Below, one piece after another: positions 36,302-44,798 of a stretch of 64,000 nt of DNA. The notes beneath the pieces are model-generated. The model saw only the letters and a program-made list of their open reading frames with translations. It had not been told where the DNA came from and ran no database searches. This stretch comes from Janthinobacterium agaricidamnosum NBRC 102515 = DSM 9628. Lineage in GTDB: Bacteria > Pseudomonadota > Gammaproteobacteria > Burkholderiales > Burkholderiaceae_D. The stretch's first letter is position 1. Each line of letters begins with the position of its first letter. Location: the NCBI RefSeq assembly GCF_000723165.1, contig NZ_HG322949.1:424121-488120 (forward strand), in the 5' to 3' direction. The position numbers were made by a program, and so were the translations under genes.

Positions 36302-37375
36302 ATGAGCACCCTAGCCGTCCCCGTCGCCACACCGTTAAGCGTTGAACAGTTCTTGCGCGCCATGCCCAAGCTGGAATTGCATTGCCATTTATTCGGCACG
36401 GTGCGACAGACGACCTTCCGGGACTTGGCGGCCAAGACCGGCGATATCGTCACGCCGGCCGAGATCGACGCTTTTTATACCCGCGGCGACAAGCCGGTCG
36501 GCGTGCTGCGGGTGTTGCGCGCGCTCGACGCGCACCTGATCGTGGCGCCGGACGACCTGCACCGCATCGCCTATGAATACCTGCAGGACGTGCACAGCCA
36601 CGGCGTGCTGTATGCCGAGTTTTTCTGGAACCCGACCGGTACCGTGCGCGTGTCCGGCATCGGCTACAACGCGGCGCAGGACGCCATCGTCGCGGCGATC
36701 CGCGATGCGCAGCGCGACTTCGGCGTCATTGGCCGGCTGATCCCCAGCATCGACCGCGAAGCCAGCCCGGAAGAGGCGGTGCAGGTGGTCGAATGGATGA
36801 AGGCGCACCGCGCGCCGGAAGTGATCGGCATCGGCATCGATTACCGCGAAAACGAGCGGCCGCCGGAATTGTTCGCCGAAGCCTACCGCAGCGCGCGCGC
36901 CGCCGGTTTCAAATGCACCGCGCACGCCGGCGAATTCGGCATGCCGTGGAATAATGTGCAGACCGCCATCGACTTGCTGCAAGTGGACCGGGTCGACCAC
37001 GGCTACACCATCGTCGACCGCCCCGAGCTGGCCCGGCGCTGCGTCGAACGCGGGCTGGTGTTCACGGTGGTGCCGACCAATTCCTATTATTTGCGCATGC
37101 TGGCGCCGGAGCGCTGGGCGCTCGACCATCCGATCCGGGCGATGGCGAAGCTGGGCTTGAAGCTGCACCCGAATACCGACGACCCGACGCTGCATCATGT
37201 GACGCCGACCGGCGCCTGGATGATGATGCGGCAATTCGGTTTCGGCCTGGACGACATGCGCGGCTTCATGCTGAACGGCCTCGATGGCGCATGGATCGAC
37301 GACAGCACCCGGCGCGACTGGCGCGCCGATTTCAGCAGCCGCTTCGATGCGCTGCGCAGCCAGGTCGCCGACTAA
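36302..37375 (+). CDS. adenosine deaminase (possibly adenine deaminase)
   Basis: 357 residues. Zinc ligands are His27 and His29 (LELHCHLFGT), the metal-binding His208 and catalytic Glu211 lie in TAHAGE, and His233 is in VDHGY. The final acids lie in HPNTDDP (289-295). It converts adenosine to inosine, which the adjacent hydrolase can split. Related enzymes act on adenine instead, and this cannot be settled by eye. It is the last gene of the operon. Its stop codon sits at the edge of an inverted-repeat element. Confidence 0.88.
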   Translation: MSTLAVPVATPLSVEQFLRAMPKLELHCHLFGTVRQTTFRDLAAKTGDIVTPAEIDAFYTRGDKPVGVLRVLRALDAHLIVAPDDLHRIAYEYLQDVHSHGVLYAEFFWNPTGTVRVSGIGYNAAQDAIVAAIRDAQRDFGVIGRLIPSIDREASPEEAVQVVEWMKAHRAPEVIGIGIDYRENERPPELFAEAYRSARAAGFKCTAHAGEFGMPWNNVQTAIDLLQVDRVDHGYTIVDRPELARRCVERGLVFTVVPTNSYYLRMLAPERWALDHPIRAMAKLGLKLHPNTDDPTLHHVTPTGAWMMMRQFGFGLDDMRGFMLNGLDGAWIDDSTRRDWRADFSSRFDALRSQVAD

Positions 37376-37534
37376 GAGCCTATCCCAGTAGATGAATACG
37401 TCCCCTGCTGGCGCCCCTCAGCAGCGGGGACTGCGTTGATCGTCGTCGCGTGGCGGACCACGCTTGCTCCTCACGCCTGGTCCGCGCTCCCGATGCGCGG
37501 CCAGAACAAGACGCTCACTACCGGGATAGGCTCT
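37375..37534. repeat. 160-base element with 17-base terminal inverted repeats between convergent genes (MITE-like or bidirectional terminator)
   Basis: The ends AGAGCCTATCCCAGTAG (37375-37391) and CTACCGGGATAGGCTCT (37518-37534) are inverted repeats matching at 16 of 17 bases. Inside are two more hairpins, GTCCCC-TGCTG/CAGCAGCGGGGAC (about 37400-37431) and GCGGACCA/TGGTCCGC (about 37452-37483). It encodes nothing visible. It fills the whole gap between two convergent genes, and its outer bases overlap both stop codons. There is no T run and no clear target duplication. Either a mobile miniature element or a structured 3'-end element is possible. Confidence 0.6.
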
Positions 37535-38906
37535 AGGATTGAGCTTGTTCGCCGAGCAGCAGCAGCGACGGGAACGCCCGCTGCGGGCAGGCCGGCCGTT
37601 CGCACACCTTGCAGCCGGTGCCGATCGGCGTCGCGGCGGACGGGTCTTGCAGGTCGAGGCCCTTGGAATACACCAGCCGGTGCGCCTGCGAAATGTCGCA
37701 GCCGAGCGCCACCGCGAAGGTCTTGCCGGGCGCCCGGAATCCGGCCGGGGCGGTGCTGACCTGGCGCGCGACCCATAAATAGGTGCAGCCGTCCGGCATG
37801 CGCGCCACCTGCGTCAGCACCCTGGTCGGGTGGTTGAACGCTTCATACACGATCCACAGCGGACACGTGCCGCCGACCCGCGAAAAATGGAAGTCGGTGG
37901 CCGACTGTCGCTTCGATACATTGCCGGCCCGGTCGACCCGCACGAAAAAGAACGGCAAGCCGGCGGCGCCGGGGCGCTGCATGGTGCTGAGGCGGTGGCA
38001 CACCGCTTCGAAACCGACGCCGAACTGGTGCGCCAGCCGTTCGATATCGTAGGCGCAGTTTTCCGCCGCCTGCAAGAAGCGCTGGTAGGGCATCAGCAGC
38101 GCGCCGGCGAAATAATTGGAGAACGCCAGCCGGGCGCTGCCGCGCGCCGCGTCGCCGGACAGGTTCGCGGCTTGCACCAGCGCATCGATCAGCGCGGCTT
38201 GCTCAAGCAGGCTGATCAGAGCCGCCATCTGGAACGCGCGCTGGCCGGCCGTCAGCGTATCGGGCAGCCACAGGATTTTTTGCGCGGCGTGGTAGCGGTG
38301 CTTGCGGGTCATGCCGGCATCGCTGTCGGTGTTTTGCACCGTCACGCCATGCACCGTGGCCAGCCGCAGCTGCAAGGCTTCGGCGCCGTCGCACGCTTGC
38401 GCCACCTGTTCGGCGGCCTGGTCCAGCTGGTCGATATAGTTTTGCCGGCGGTTCAGGTATTCGCGCACTTCTTCATCGGTCGACGGCGTCATCCAGTCGG
38501 TCCCGCGGCCGCCGTCGTCGAGCCGCGCGGCCAGCGTGTCGGCGCGTTCCGCCATGGCCCGGTAGCGCCGGTGCAGCAGCAGGATAGAACGGGCCAGCGA
38601 CGGCATGTTTTCCACCAGCATTTTCAATTCAGCCATCGAGGTCGGTTCGGCGTCCGGCAATTCGCCGAACACGTCGCGCACGTCGGCGACCAGGCCGGCG
38701 CTGTCGTGTTCCGAAAAAATCTGCGGATCGACGCCGAGCACGCTGCCGATGCGCAGCAGGATCGGCACCGTCAGCGGGCGCTGGTTGCGCTCCATCTGGT
38801 TCAGATAGCTGGGCGAAATATCGAGCGCCTTGGCCAGCGCCACTTGCGTCATGCGGCGCTCTTCGCGCAGGCGTTGCAAGCGCACGCCCATGAATACCTT
38901 GGCCAT
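37533..38906 (-). CDS. XRE-family short-chain fatty acyl-CoA regulator (RamB/PrpR/ScfR type)
   Basis: 457 residues. An XRE helix-turn-helix (about 8-62, MTQVALAKALDISPSYLNQM) is followed by an ImmA/IrrE-like middle region and a C-terminal domain of the short-chain acyl-CoA regulator family. The C-terminal domain ends with a cysteine cluster (CKVCERPACPQR), the place of an iron-sulfur cluster in mycobacterial PrpR. AGGAG precedes the ATG. It is divergent from the valine-breakdown operon across a 174-base region full of TGCGAA half-sites, so it probably controls that operon and itself in response to acyl-CoA. Confidence 0.9.
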   Translation of the reverse strand: MAKVFMGVRLQRLREERRMTQVALAKALDISPSYLNQMERNQRPLTVPILLRIGSVLGVDPQIFSEHDSAGLVADVRDVFGELPDAEPTSMAELKMLVENMPSLARSILLLHRRYRAMAERADTLAARLDDGGRGTDWMTPSTDEEVREYLNRRQNYIDQLDQAAEQVAQACDGAEALQLRLATVHGVTVQNTDSDAGMTRKHRYHAAQKILWLPDTLTAGQRAFQMAALISLLEQAALIDALVQAANLSGDAARGSARLAFSNYFAGALLMPYQRFLQAAENCAYDIERLAHQFGVGFEAVCHRLSTMQRPGAAGLPFFFVRVDRAGNVSKRQSATDFHFSRVGGTCPLWIVYEAFNHPTRVLTQVARMPDGCTYLWVARQVSTAPAGFRAPGKTFAVALGCDISQAHRLVYSKGLDLQDPSAATPIGTGCKVCERPACPQRAFPSLLLLGEQAQS

Positions 38907-38938
38907 GATTAATCTCCTGATGATCGAAAACAGCGGCT

Positions 38939-39035
38939 TGCGAATTTACAAAATTCGCAGATTAACAAGCTGTGCTTCGCATTATCTCGCATTTTCACGT
39001 CTTTACTGTGTTGCTCTTTGTGCGAATAATGCGAA
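38939..39035. promoter_or_regulatory. cluster of TGCGAA operator half-sites between the regulator and mmsA
   Basis: Five TGCGAA/TTCGCA half-sites occur in 97 bases. TGCGAATTT-ACA-AAATTCGCA is a perfect palindrome at 38939-38959. TTCGCATTAT (38976-38985) and ATAATGCGAA (39026-39035) form a perfect inverted pair, and an extra TGCGAA is at 39021-39026. Related regulators bind AT-rich sites centred on TTGC/GCAA, so these are the probable binding sites. Confidence 0.65.
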
Positions 39036-39080
39036 AGAACCGTATCGATAGTTACGCAGCATCCACCGGAGACAGAAAAC

Positions 39081-40595
39081 ATGACAGCCCAGAATAGCCG
39101 CGCCATCCCGACCGTACCGTTATTGATCAATGGCGAGTGGGTCGAATCGAACAGCAAGATATGGCGCGACGTGGTCAACCCGGCCACCCAGGAAGTGCTG
39201 GCGCGGGTGCCGTTCGCCACCAGCGACGAAGTGGCGGCCGCGGTCGCCGCCGCGCACGGCGCCTTCAAGACGTGGCGCAAGACGCCGATCGGCACGCGCG
39301 CCCGGATTTTCCTGAAATTGCAGCAATTGATACGCGACAACATGGCCGAGCTGGCCGCGACGCTGACCGCCGAGCAGGGCAAGACCTTGCTGGACGCCGA
39401 GGGCGACCTGTTCCGCGGCCTGGAAGTGGTCGAGCACGCCGCCAATATCGGCACGCTGCAAATGGGCGAGTTCGCGCAAAACGTCGCCGGCGGCGTCGAT
39501 ACCTATAGCGTGATGCAGCCGCTGGGCGTGTGCGCCGGCATTACGCCCTTCAATTTCCCGGCCATGATACCGCTGTGGATGTTCCCGATGGCGATTGCTT
39601 GCGGCAATACCTTTGTGTTGAAACCGTCCGAGCAAGATCCGCTGGTGACCGAAAAACTGGTGCGGCTGGCCTTGCAGGCCGGCATTCCAGCCGGCGTGCT
39701 GAACCTGGTGCATGGCGGCGAAGACGTGGTCAACGCGCTGTGCGACCATCCCGACATCAAGGCGATTTCCTTTGTCGGCTCCAGCAAGGTCGGCACCCAT
39801 GTCTACCAGCGCGCCAGCCTGAACGGCAAGCGGGCGCAATGCATGATGGGCGCCAAGAACCATGCGGTGGTGTTGCCGGATGCAAACAAGGAACAAACCC
39901 TGAACCAGTTGCTCGGCGCCGGTTTCGGCGCGGCCGGCCAGCGCTGCATGGCGGCGTCGGTGGCGGTGCTGGTCGGCGAGGCGCGCGACTGGCTGGCGGA
40001 ATTGAGCGCCAAGGCGCAGACCTTGAAAGTCGGCGCCGGCAAGGATAATCCCGATCTCGGCCCGCTGATTTCCTGCGCCGCCAAGGAGCGCGTGTGCGGC
40101 TTGATCGCCAAGGGCGTCGAACAGGGCGCCGTGCTGACGCTGGATGGCCGCGGCGTCAAGGTTGAAGGCTATCCTGACGGTAACTTCGTCGGTCCGACCA
40201 TCTTGTCCGGCGTCAAGCCCGGCATGGCCGTGTATGACCAGGAAATCTTTGGCCCGGTCTTGATCGTGGTCGAGGTCGATACGCTGGATCAAGCGATCGC
40301 CCTCGTCAACGCCAATCCGAACGGCAATGGCACGGCGCTGTTCACACAGAGCGGCGCGGCGGCGCGTTACTTCCAGGAAGAAATCGACGTCGGCCAGGTT
40401 GGCATCAACGTGCCGATCCCGGTGCCGGTGCCGCTGTTCAGCTTTACCGGTTCACGCGGCTCCAAGCTGGGCGACCTGGGGCCGTACGGCAAGCAAGTGG
40501 TGCTGTTTTACACGCAGACGCAAACGGTCACCCAGCGCTGGTTCGCCGACAGCGCGTCGGTCGGCAAGGTCAATACCACCATCAGCCTCAAGTAA
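39081..40595 (+). CDS. mmsA: CoA-acylating methylmalonate-semialdehyde dehydrogenase
   Basis: 504 residues. The aldehyde-dehydrogenase fold has [20 protein letters not shown] and the catalytic Cys289 in AAGQRCMAA. MmsA oxidises methylmalonate semialdehyde to propionyl-CoA at the end of valine breakdown. The ribosome binding site is GGAG within GGAGACAGA (39068-39076), which is complementary to a candidate small RNA encoded at 44619-44698. It is the first gene of a five-gene valine operon. Confidence 0.95.
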   Translation: MTAQNSRAIPTVPLLINGEWVESNSKIWRDVVNPATQEVLARVPFATSDEVAAAVAAAHGAFKTWRKTPIGTRARIFLKLQQLIRDNMAELAATLTAEQGKTLLDAEGDLFRGLEVVEHAANIGTLQMGEFAQNVAGGVDTYSVMQPLGVCAGITPFNFPAMIPLWMFPMAIACGNTFVLKPSEQDPLVTEKLVRLALQAGIPAGVLNLVHGGEDVVNALCDHPDIKAISFVGSSKVGTHVYQRASLNGKRAQCMMGAKNHAVVLPDANKEQTLNQLLGAGFGAAGQRCMAASVAVLVGEARDWLAELSAKAQTLKVGAGKDNPDLGPLISCAAKERVCGLIAKGVEQGAVLTLDGRGVKVEGYPDGNFVGPTILSGVKPGMAVYDQEIFGPVLIVVEVDTLDQAIALVNANPNGNGTALFTQSGAAARYFQEEIDVGQVGINVPIPVPVPLFSFTGSRGSKLGDLGPYGKQVVLFYTQTQTVTQRWFADSASVGKVNTTISLK

Positions 40596-40625
40596 GCGGC
40601 TTGAAACAAACGGCTGGAGAACATC

Positions 40626-41786
40626 ATGGATTTTGCATTGACTGACGAGCAGCGCGCATTCCAGCAAGCCGCGCGCGACTTTGCCGCCGGCGAACTGGCG
40701 CCGCACGCGGCGCAGTGGGACGCCGCGTCCATCTTCCCGCGCGACACCATCGCCAGGGCTGGCGAGATGGGCTTTTGCGGCTTGTACACGCCGCAGCGCT
40801 GGGGCGGCCTCGGCTTGTCGCGGCTGGACGCGGCCATCGTGTTCGAGGAGCTGGCCGCCGGCTGCACCTCGACCACGGCCTATATCACGATCCACAATAT
40901 GGTGACGTGGATGTTGTCGCGCTGGGGCAATCAAGCGCTCTGCGACGCGTGGGTGCCGTTGCTGGCCAGCGGACAAAAGCTGGGCAGTTATTGCCTGACA
41001 GAACCGCATGCCGGTTCCGACGCGGCTTCGCTGCGCACCAGGGCGAAAAAAGACGGCGACCATTATGTGCTCGACGGCGCCAAGGCCTTTATTTCAGGCG
41101 CCGGCCAGACCGACTTGCTGATCGTCATGGCGCGCACCGGCGCGGACGGCGCCGGCGGCATTTCAGCGTTTGCCGTGCCGGCCGATTTGCCGGGCATCGC
41201 GTATGGCAAGAAAGAAGAAAAGATGGGCTGGAATAGCCAGCCTACCCGCACCATCAATTTCGACCAGGTCCGGGTGCCCGCCATCAACTTGCTGGGCGCC
41301 GAGGGCGAGGGTTTTGCGATCGCGATGAAAGGACTGGATGGCGGGCGCATCAATATCGCCAGCTGTTCGGTCGGCACCGCCCAGGCGGCGCTGGAACGGG
41401 CCCAGGCTTATATGAAGGAACGCACCCAGTTCGGCCGCGAACTGGCGCAATTCCAGGCGCTGCAATTCAAGCTGGCCGACATGCTGACCGAACTGGTCGC
41501 GGCGCGCCAGATGGTGCGCCTGGCGGCCTGGAAACTCGATAGCGGCAGCCCGGACGCCAGCGCCTATTGCGCGATGGCCAAGCGCTTCGCCACCGACGCC
41601 GGCTTCATGGTCGCGAATGAGGCGCTGCAATTGCATGGCGGATATGGTTATATACGCGAGTACCCATTGGAACGCCATGTGCGCGACAACCGGGTCCATC
41701 AAATCCTGGAAGGGACCAATGAAATCATGCGCCTGATTATCGCCCGGGCGATCTTGAAGGACGGCGCCACCGAGACCTTACGATGA
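40626..41786 (+). CDS. isobutyryl-CoA dehydrogenase (acyl-CoA dehydrogenase family)
   Basis: 386 residues. Acyl-CoA dehydrogenase motifs are YCLTEPHAGSDA, RTQFGRELAQFQ and QLHGGYGY, and the C-terminal LEGTNEIMR contains the catalytic-type Glu. The operon position between mmsA and enoyl-CoA hydratase points to isobutyryl-CoA as substrate, giving methacrylyl-CoA. FAD passes electrons to ETF. Its stop overlaps the next start (ATGA). Confidence 0.9.
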   Translation: MDFALTDEQRAFQQAARDFAAGELAPHAAQWDAASIFPRDTIARAGEMGFCGLYTPQRWGGLGLSRLDAAIVFEELAAGCTSTTAYITIHNMVTWMLSRWGNQALCDAWVPLLASGQKLGSYCLTEPHAGSDAASLRTRAKKDGDHYVLDGAKAFISGAGQTDLLIVMARTGADGAGGISAFAVPADLPGIAYGKKEEKMGWNSQPTRTINFDQVRVPAINLLGAEGEGFAIAMKGLDGGRINIASCSVGTAQAALERAQAYMKERTQFGRELAQFQALQFKLADMLTELVAARQMVRLAAWKLDSGSPDASAYCAMAKRFATDAGFMVANEALQLHGGYGYIREYPLERHVRDNRVHQILEGTNEIMRLIIARAILKDGATETLR

Positions 41787-42568
41787 CTAAAACCTATACC
41801 AATTTAATCCTGGAACGGCGCGAGCATACCGCCATCGTCACGCTGAACAATCCGCCGGCCCATACCTGGACGCTGGCCAGCCTGGCCTCGCTGGCCGGGC
41901 TGGTGGCCGACTTGAATGCCGACCCGGCAATCTATGCGCTGGTCATCACCGGCGACGGTCCCAAGTTTTTCTCGGCCGGCGCCGACTTGAACCTGTTTGC
42001 CGACGGCGACAAGGGCACGGCGGCCGAGATGGCGCAGACCTTTGGCCGCGCGTTTGAGGCGTTGTCGGCCTTCCGTGGCGTCAGCATCGCCGCCATCAAC
42101 GGGTATGCGATGGGGGGCGGACTGGAATGCGCGCTGGCTTGCGATATCCGGATTGCCGAAGAGCATGCGCAGATGGCCTTGCCGGAAGCATCGGTCGGCT
42201 TGCTGCCCTGCGCCGGCGGCACGCAGAATTTGCCGTGGCTGGTCGGCGAAGGCTGGGCCAAGCGCATGATCTTGTGCGGCGAGCGGGTCGGCGCGGCGCA
42301 GGCGCTGACTATCGGCCTGGTCGAGGAAGTCGTGCCGGCAGGGCAGGGCTTGGCCAAGGCGCTGGCATTGGCGGCCAGGGTGGCGCGCCAAAGCCCGGGC
42401 AGCGTGACAGCCTGCAAGACGCTGATCCAGGGGGCGCGCAGCAATCCCTTGGCGCAATCGCTGCCGCTGGAGCGTGAATTGTTCGTCGGCCTGTTCGATA
42501 CCCAGGATCAAAAAGAAGGCGTGTCGGCTTTCCTGGACAAACGCCAGGCGGAGTGGTCCAATGGCTGA
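41783..42568 (+). CDS. enoyl-CoA hydratase (methacrylyl-CoA hydratase in context)
   Basis: 261 residues of the crotonase fold. The oxyanion-hole segments are KFFSAGADLNLF and NGYAMGGGLECALACD, and PEASVGLLPCAGGTQ is typical. In this operon it would hydrate methacrylyl-CoA to 3-hydroxyisobutyryl-CoA. It overlaps both neighbours (4 bases upstream, 8 downstream), indicating coupled translation. Confidence 0.9.
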   Translation: MTKTYTNLILERREHTAIVTLNNPPAHTWTLASLASLAGLVADLNADPAIYALVITGDGPKFFSAGADLNLFADGDKGTAAEMAQTFGRAFEALSAFRGVSIAAINGYAMGGGLECALACDIRIAEEHAQMALPEASVGLLPCAGGTQNLPWLVGEGWAKRMILCGERVGAAQALTIGLVEEVVPAGQGLAKALALAARVARQSPGSVTACKTLIQGARSNPLAQSLPLERELFVGLFDTQDQKEGVSAFLDKRQAEWSNG

Positions 42569-43673
42569 TACCGGCGACAACAATCTGACGGTGCGCATCG
42601 AACAGCGCGATTGTCCCGGCGGCATGAAGCTGGGTCTGATCACGCTCGACGCGCCCAAGTCGCTGCATGCGCTGACGCTGGACATGATACGCGCCATCGA
42701 TGGCGCGCTGCTCAAGTGGGCCGACGATACGGCCATCGCCTGCGTGGTCTTGCAATCGAGCACAGACAAGGCGTTTTGCGCCGGCGGCGACGTGCGCAGC
42801 TTGCGCAACGCCATCGTCGCCGATCCGGCCCTTATGCCGAACCCGGACGCGCTGGCGTTCTTCAGCGAAGAATACCGGCTCGACCAGCGCATCCACGGGT
42901 ACGCCAAGCCGGTGCTGGTATGGGGCGGCGGCATCGTCATGGGCGGCGGCCTCGGCTTGATGGCCGGCGCCAGCCACAAGGTAGTCACCGAAAGCACCCG
43001 CATCGCGATGCCGGAAATGAGCATCGGCCTGTTCCCGGATGTCGGCGGCAGCTGGTTCCTGGGCCGCATGCCGGGGCGCAGCGGCTTGTTCCTCGGCCTG
43101 ACCGGCGCCGTCATGAATGCCGGCGATGCGCTGTTCAGCGGCTTGGGCGATTATTTCCTGCAACAGTCGGACCGCTCCATGCTGCTCGATGCGCTGGCGC
43201 TGACCCAGTGGCATGCCGATGCGGCGGTTAACCATGTCGCGCTGGACCGCTTGCTGCGCGGTTTCAGCGCACCGCCGGCGATGATGCCGGCCTCCGAAGT
43301 GGCGGCCAACTTCGAGGCGATCCAGGCGATGACGGTGTCGCGTTCCTTGGCCGACGTGCACGCCGCGATCAGTGCGTATGACGGGCCGTCGCCATGGCTG
43401 CAAACAGCGGCCAGGTCGCTGGCCGGCGGCGCTCCCGTATCGGCCGCGCTGGTATGGGAAATGCGCCGCCGTACCCGTCACATGAGCCTGGCTGAAGTGT
43501 TCCAGTTGGAATTGATTGTTGCGGTGCAATGTTGTGCACATCCGGATTTTGCCGAAGGCGTGCGTGCCTTGCTGATCGATAAGGATAACCGGCCGTGCTG
43601 GTTGCCGGCGACGTTGGCGGAAGTGAGCCAGGAGTATCTCGACGAGTATTTCCAGGCGCCCTGGGTAAATTAA
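42561..43673 (+). CDS. 3-hydroxyisobutyryl-CoA hydrolase (crotonase family)
   Basis: 370 residues, longer than a simple hydratase and matching HIBYL-CoA hydrolases. Motifs are KAFCAGGDVRSLR, GGIVMGGGLGLM, AMPEMSIGLFPDVGG and the C-terminal LRRTRHMSLAE-like RRRTRHMSLAEV. It removes CoA from 3-hydroxyisobutyryl-CoA before MmsB acts. The start at 42561 lies inside the previous gene. Confidence 0.92.
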   Translation: MADTGDNNLTVRIEQRDCPGGMKLGLITLDAPKSLHALTLDMIRAIDGALLKWADDTAIACVVLQSSTDKAFCAGGDVRSLRNAIVADPALMPNPDALAFFSEEYRLDQRIHGYAKPVLVWGGGIVMGGGLGLMAGASHKVVTESTRIAMPEMSIGLFPDVGGSWFLGRMPGRSGLFLGLTGAVMNAGDALFSGLGDYFLQQSDRSMLLDALALTQWHADAAVNHVALDRLLRGFSAPPAMMPASEVAANFEAIQAMTVSRSLADVHAAISAYDGPSPWLQTAARSLAGGAPVSAALVWEMRRRTRHMSLAEVFQLELIVAVQCCAHPDFAEGVRALLIDKDNRPCWLPATLAEVSQEYLDEYFQAPWVN

Positions 43674-43696
43674 TCCAATCACAACGGAGAAAAGAG

Positions 43697-44611
43697 ATGC
43701 AAAACATCGCCTTCATAGGCTTGGGCAATATGGGTGCGCCGATGGCGCGCAATTTGCTGGCCGCCGGTTTCAAGGTCAGCGTATTCGACCTGGCGCCGGC
43801 CGCCGTGGCCGCGCTGGCGCAGGCGGGCGCCACGGCGGCGGGGTCGGCCGCCGACGCGGTGCGCCAGGCCGATGCCGTGATCACCATGTTGCCAGCCAAT
43901 CAGCACGTGCAAGACTTGTATCTGGCGGCTGGCGGTGTGCTCGATACGGCGGCGCCCGGGGCCTTGCTGATCGATTGCAGCACCATCGCCGCAGATGTCG
44001 CGCGGCAAGTATCCGACGCGGCGCAGGCGCGCGGTTTCGCGATGCTCGATGCGCCCGTGTCCGGCGGCACCGCCGGCGCGGCGGCCGGCACCTTGACGTT
44101 TATCGTCGGCGGCGCAGCGGAGGCGCTGGAGCGCGCGCGGCCGCTGCTGGAAAAAATGGGCAAGAATATTTTCCATGCGGGCGGCGCCGGCGCCGGCCAG
44201 GTGGCCAAGATTTGCAACAACATGTTGCTGGGTATCTTGATGGCGGGCACCGCGGAAGCGCTGAACCTGGGCGTGGCCCATGGCCTGGATCCGAAAGTGC
44301 TGTCCGACATCATGGCCAAGAGTTCCGGCCGCAACTGGACGCTGGAAGTGTATAACCCGTGGCCGGGCGTGATGGAGACGGCGCCCGCGTCGCGCAATTA
44401 CAGCGGCGGTTTCGGCACCGCGCTGATGTTGAAAGATCTGGGCCTGGCCCAGCAATCGGCGTTGTCGGCCCATGCGGCGACGCCGCTGGGCGGTTTGACG
44501 CGGCAACTGTTCCAGATGCACCAGCAAAACGGCCATGGCCAGCTGGACTTTTCCAGCATCGTGCAACTGTTTCATCCAGTGATAGACCAGTCGTCCGGCA
44601 AGAAGCTTTAA
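43697..44611 (+). CDS. mmsB: 3-hydroxyisobutyrate dehydrogenase
   Basis: 304 residues. The NAD-binding start is AFIGLGNMGAPMARNLL, substrate motif DAPVSGGTAGA, and catalytic Lys in GAGQVAKICNN. It oxidises 3-hydroxyisobutyrate to methylmalonate semialdehyde, the substrate of MmsA, so the operon closes the pathway. GGAGAAAAGAG precedes the ATG at 43697. No plus-strand terminator with a T run follows. Confidence 0.95.
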   Translation: MQNIAFIGLGNMGAPMARNLLAAGFKVSVFDLAPAAVAALAQAGATAAGSAADAVRQADAVITMLPANQHVQDLYLAAGGVLDTAAPGALLIDCSTIAADVARQVSDAAQARGFAMLDAPVSGGTAGAAAGTLTFIVGGAAEALERARPLLEKMGKNIFHAGGAGAGQVAKICNNMLLGILMAGTAEALNLGVAHGLDPKVLSDIMAKSSGRNWTLEVYNPWPGVMETAPASRNYSGGFGTALMLKDLGLAQQSALSAHAATPLGGLTRQLFQMHQQNGHGQLDFSSIVQLFHPVIDQSSGKKL

Positions 44612-44618
44612 AACAGGC

Positions 44619-44698
44619 AAAAAAAAGCCCGCTGGTGAAAGCGGGCTAAATCCAATTCTTGGAAGAGTTGGAGGAGACAGATGCATTATGCTGCGTTG
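44619..44698 (-). ncRNA. candidate small RNA (about 80 nt) downstream of mmsB
   Basis: On the minus strand, a promoter-like pair (44705-44733) is followed by about 70 bases with no reading frame and then a textbook intrinsic terminator. The body holds an unpaired pyrimidine-rich stretch, CTGTCTCCTCC (44680-44670), complementary to ribosome binding sites of the GGAGGAGACAG kind. A weak hairpin, CCAACTC/GAATTGG, comes next. Alternatively it is only the 3' end of the lipoprotein transcript starting at 45407. Confidence 0.45.
44626..44647 (-). terminator. Rho-independent terminator, minus strand
   Basis: AGCCCGCT (44647-44640 on the minus strand) pairs perfectly with AGCGGGCT (44633-44626) around a six-base loop, followed on the minus strand by a run of eight T (44626-44619). 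It would end the candidate small RNA or the lipoprotein operon. On the plus strand no T run follows, so it does not serve mmsB well. Confidence 0.85.
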
Positions 44699-44704
44699 CC
44701 GCAT

Positions 44705-44733
44705 ATAACACCAATTTATCTTTCACATACCAA
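44705..44733 (-). promoter_or_regulatory. possible promoter of the candidate small RNA
   Basis: On the minus strand TTGGTA (44733-44728), a 17-base spacer, then TGTTAT (44710-44705); each hexamer matches consensus at four of six positions. Transcription would start near 44698. Confidence 0.4.
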
Positions 44734-44798
44734 ATATAAGGCATGGTGATATCTTGCCTGTCTGATCCATTCCGGCGCCGTGCGCCGGAGGTGATTGA

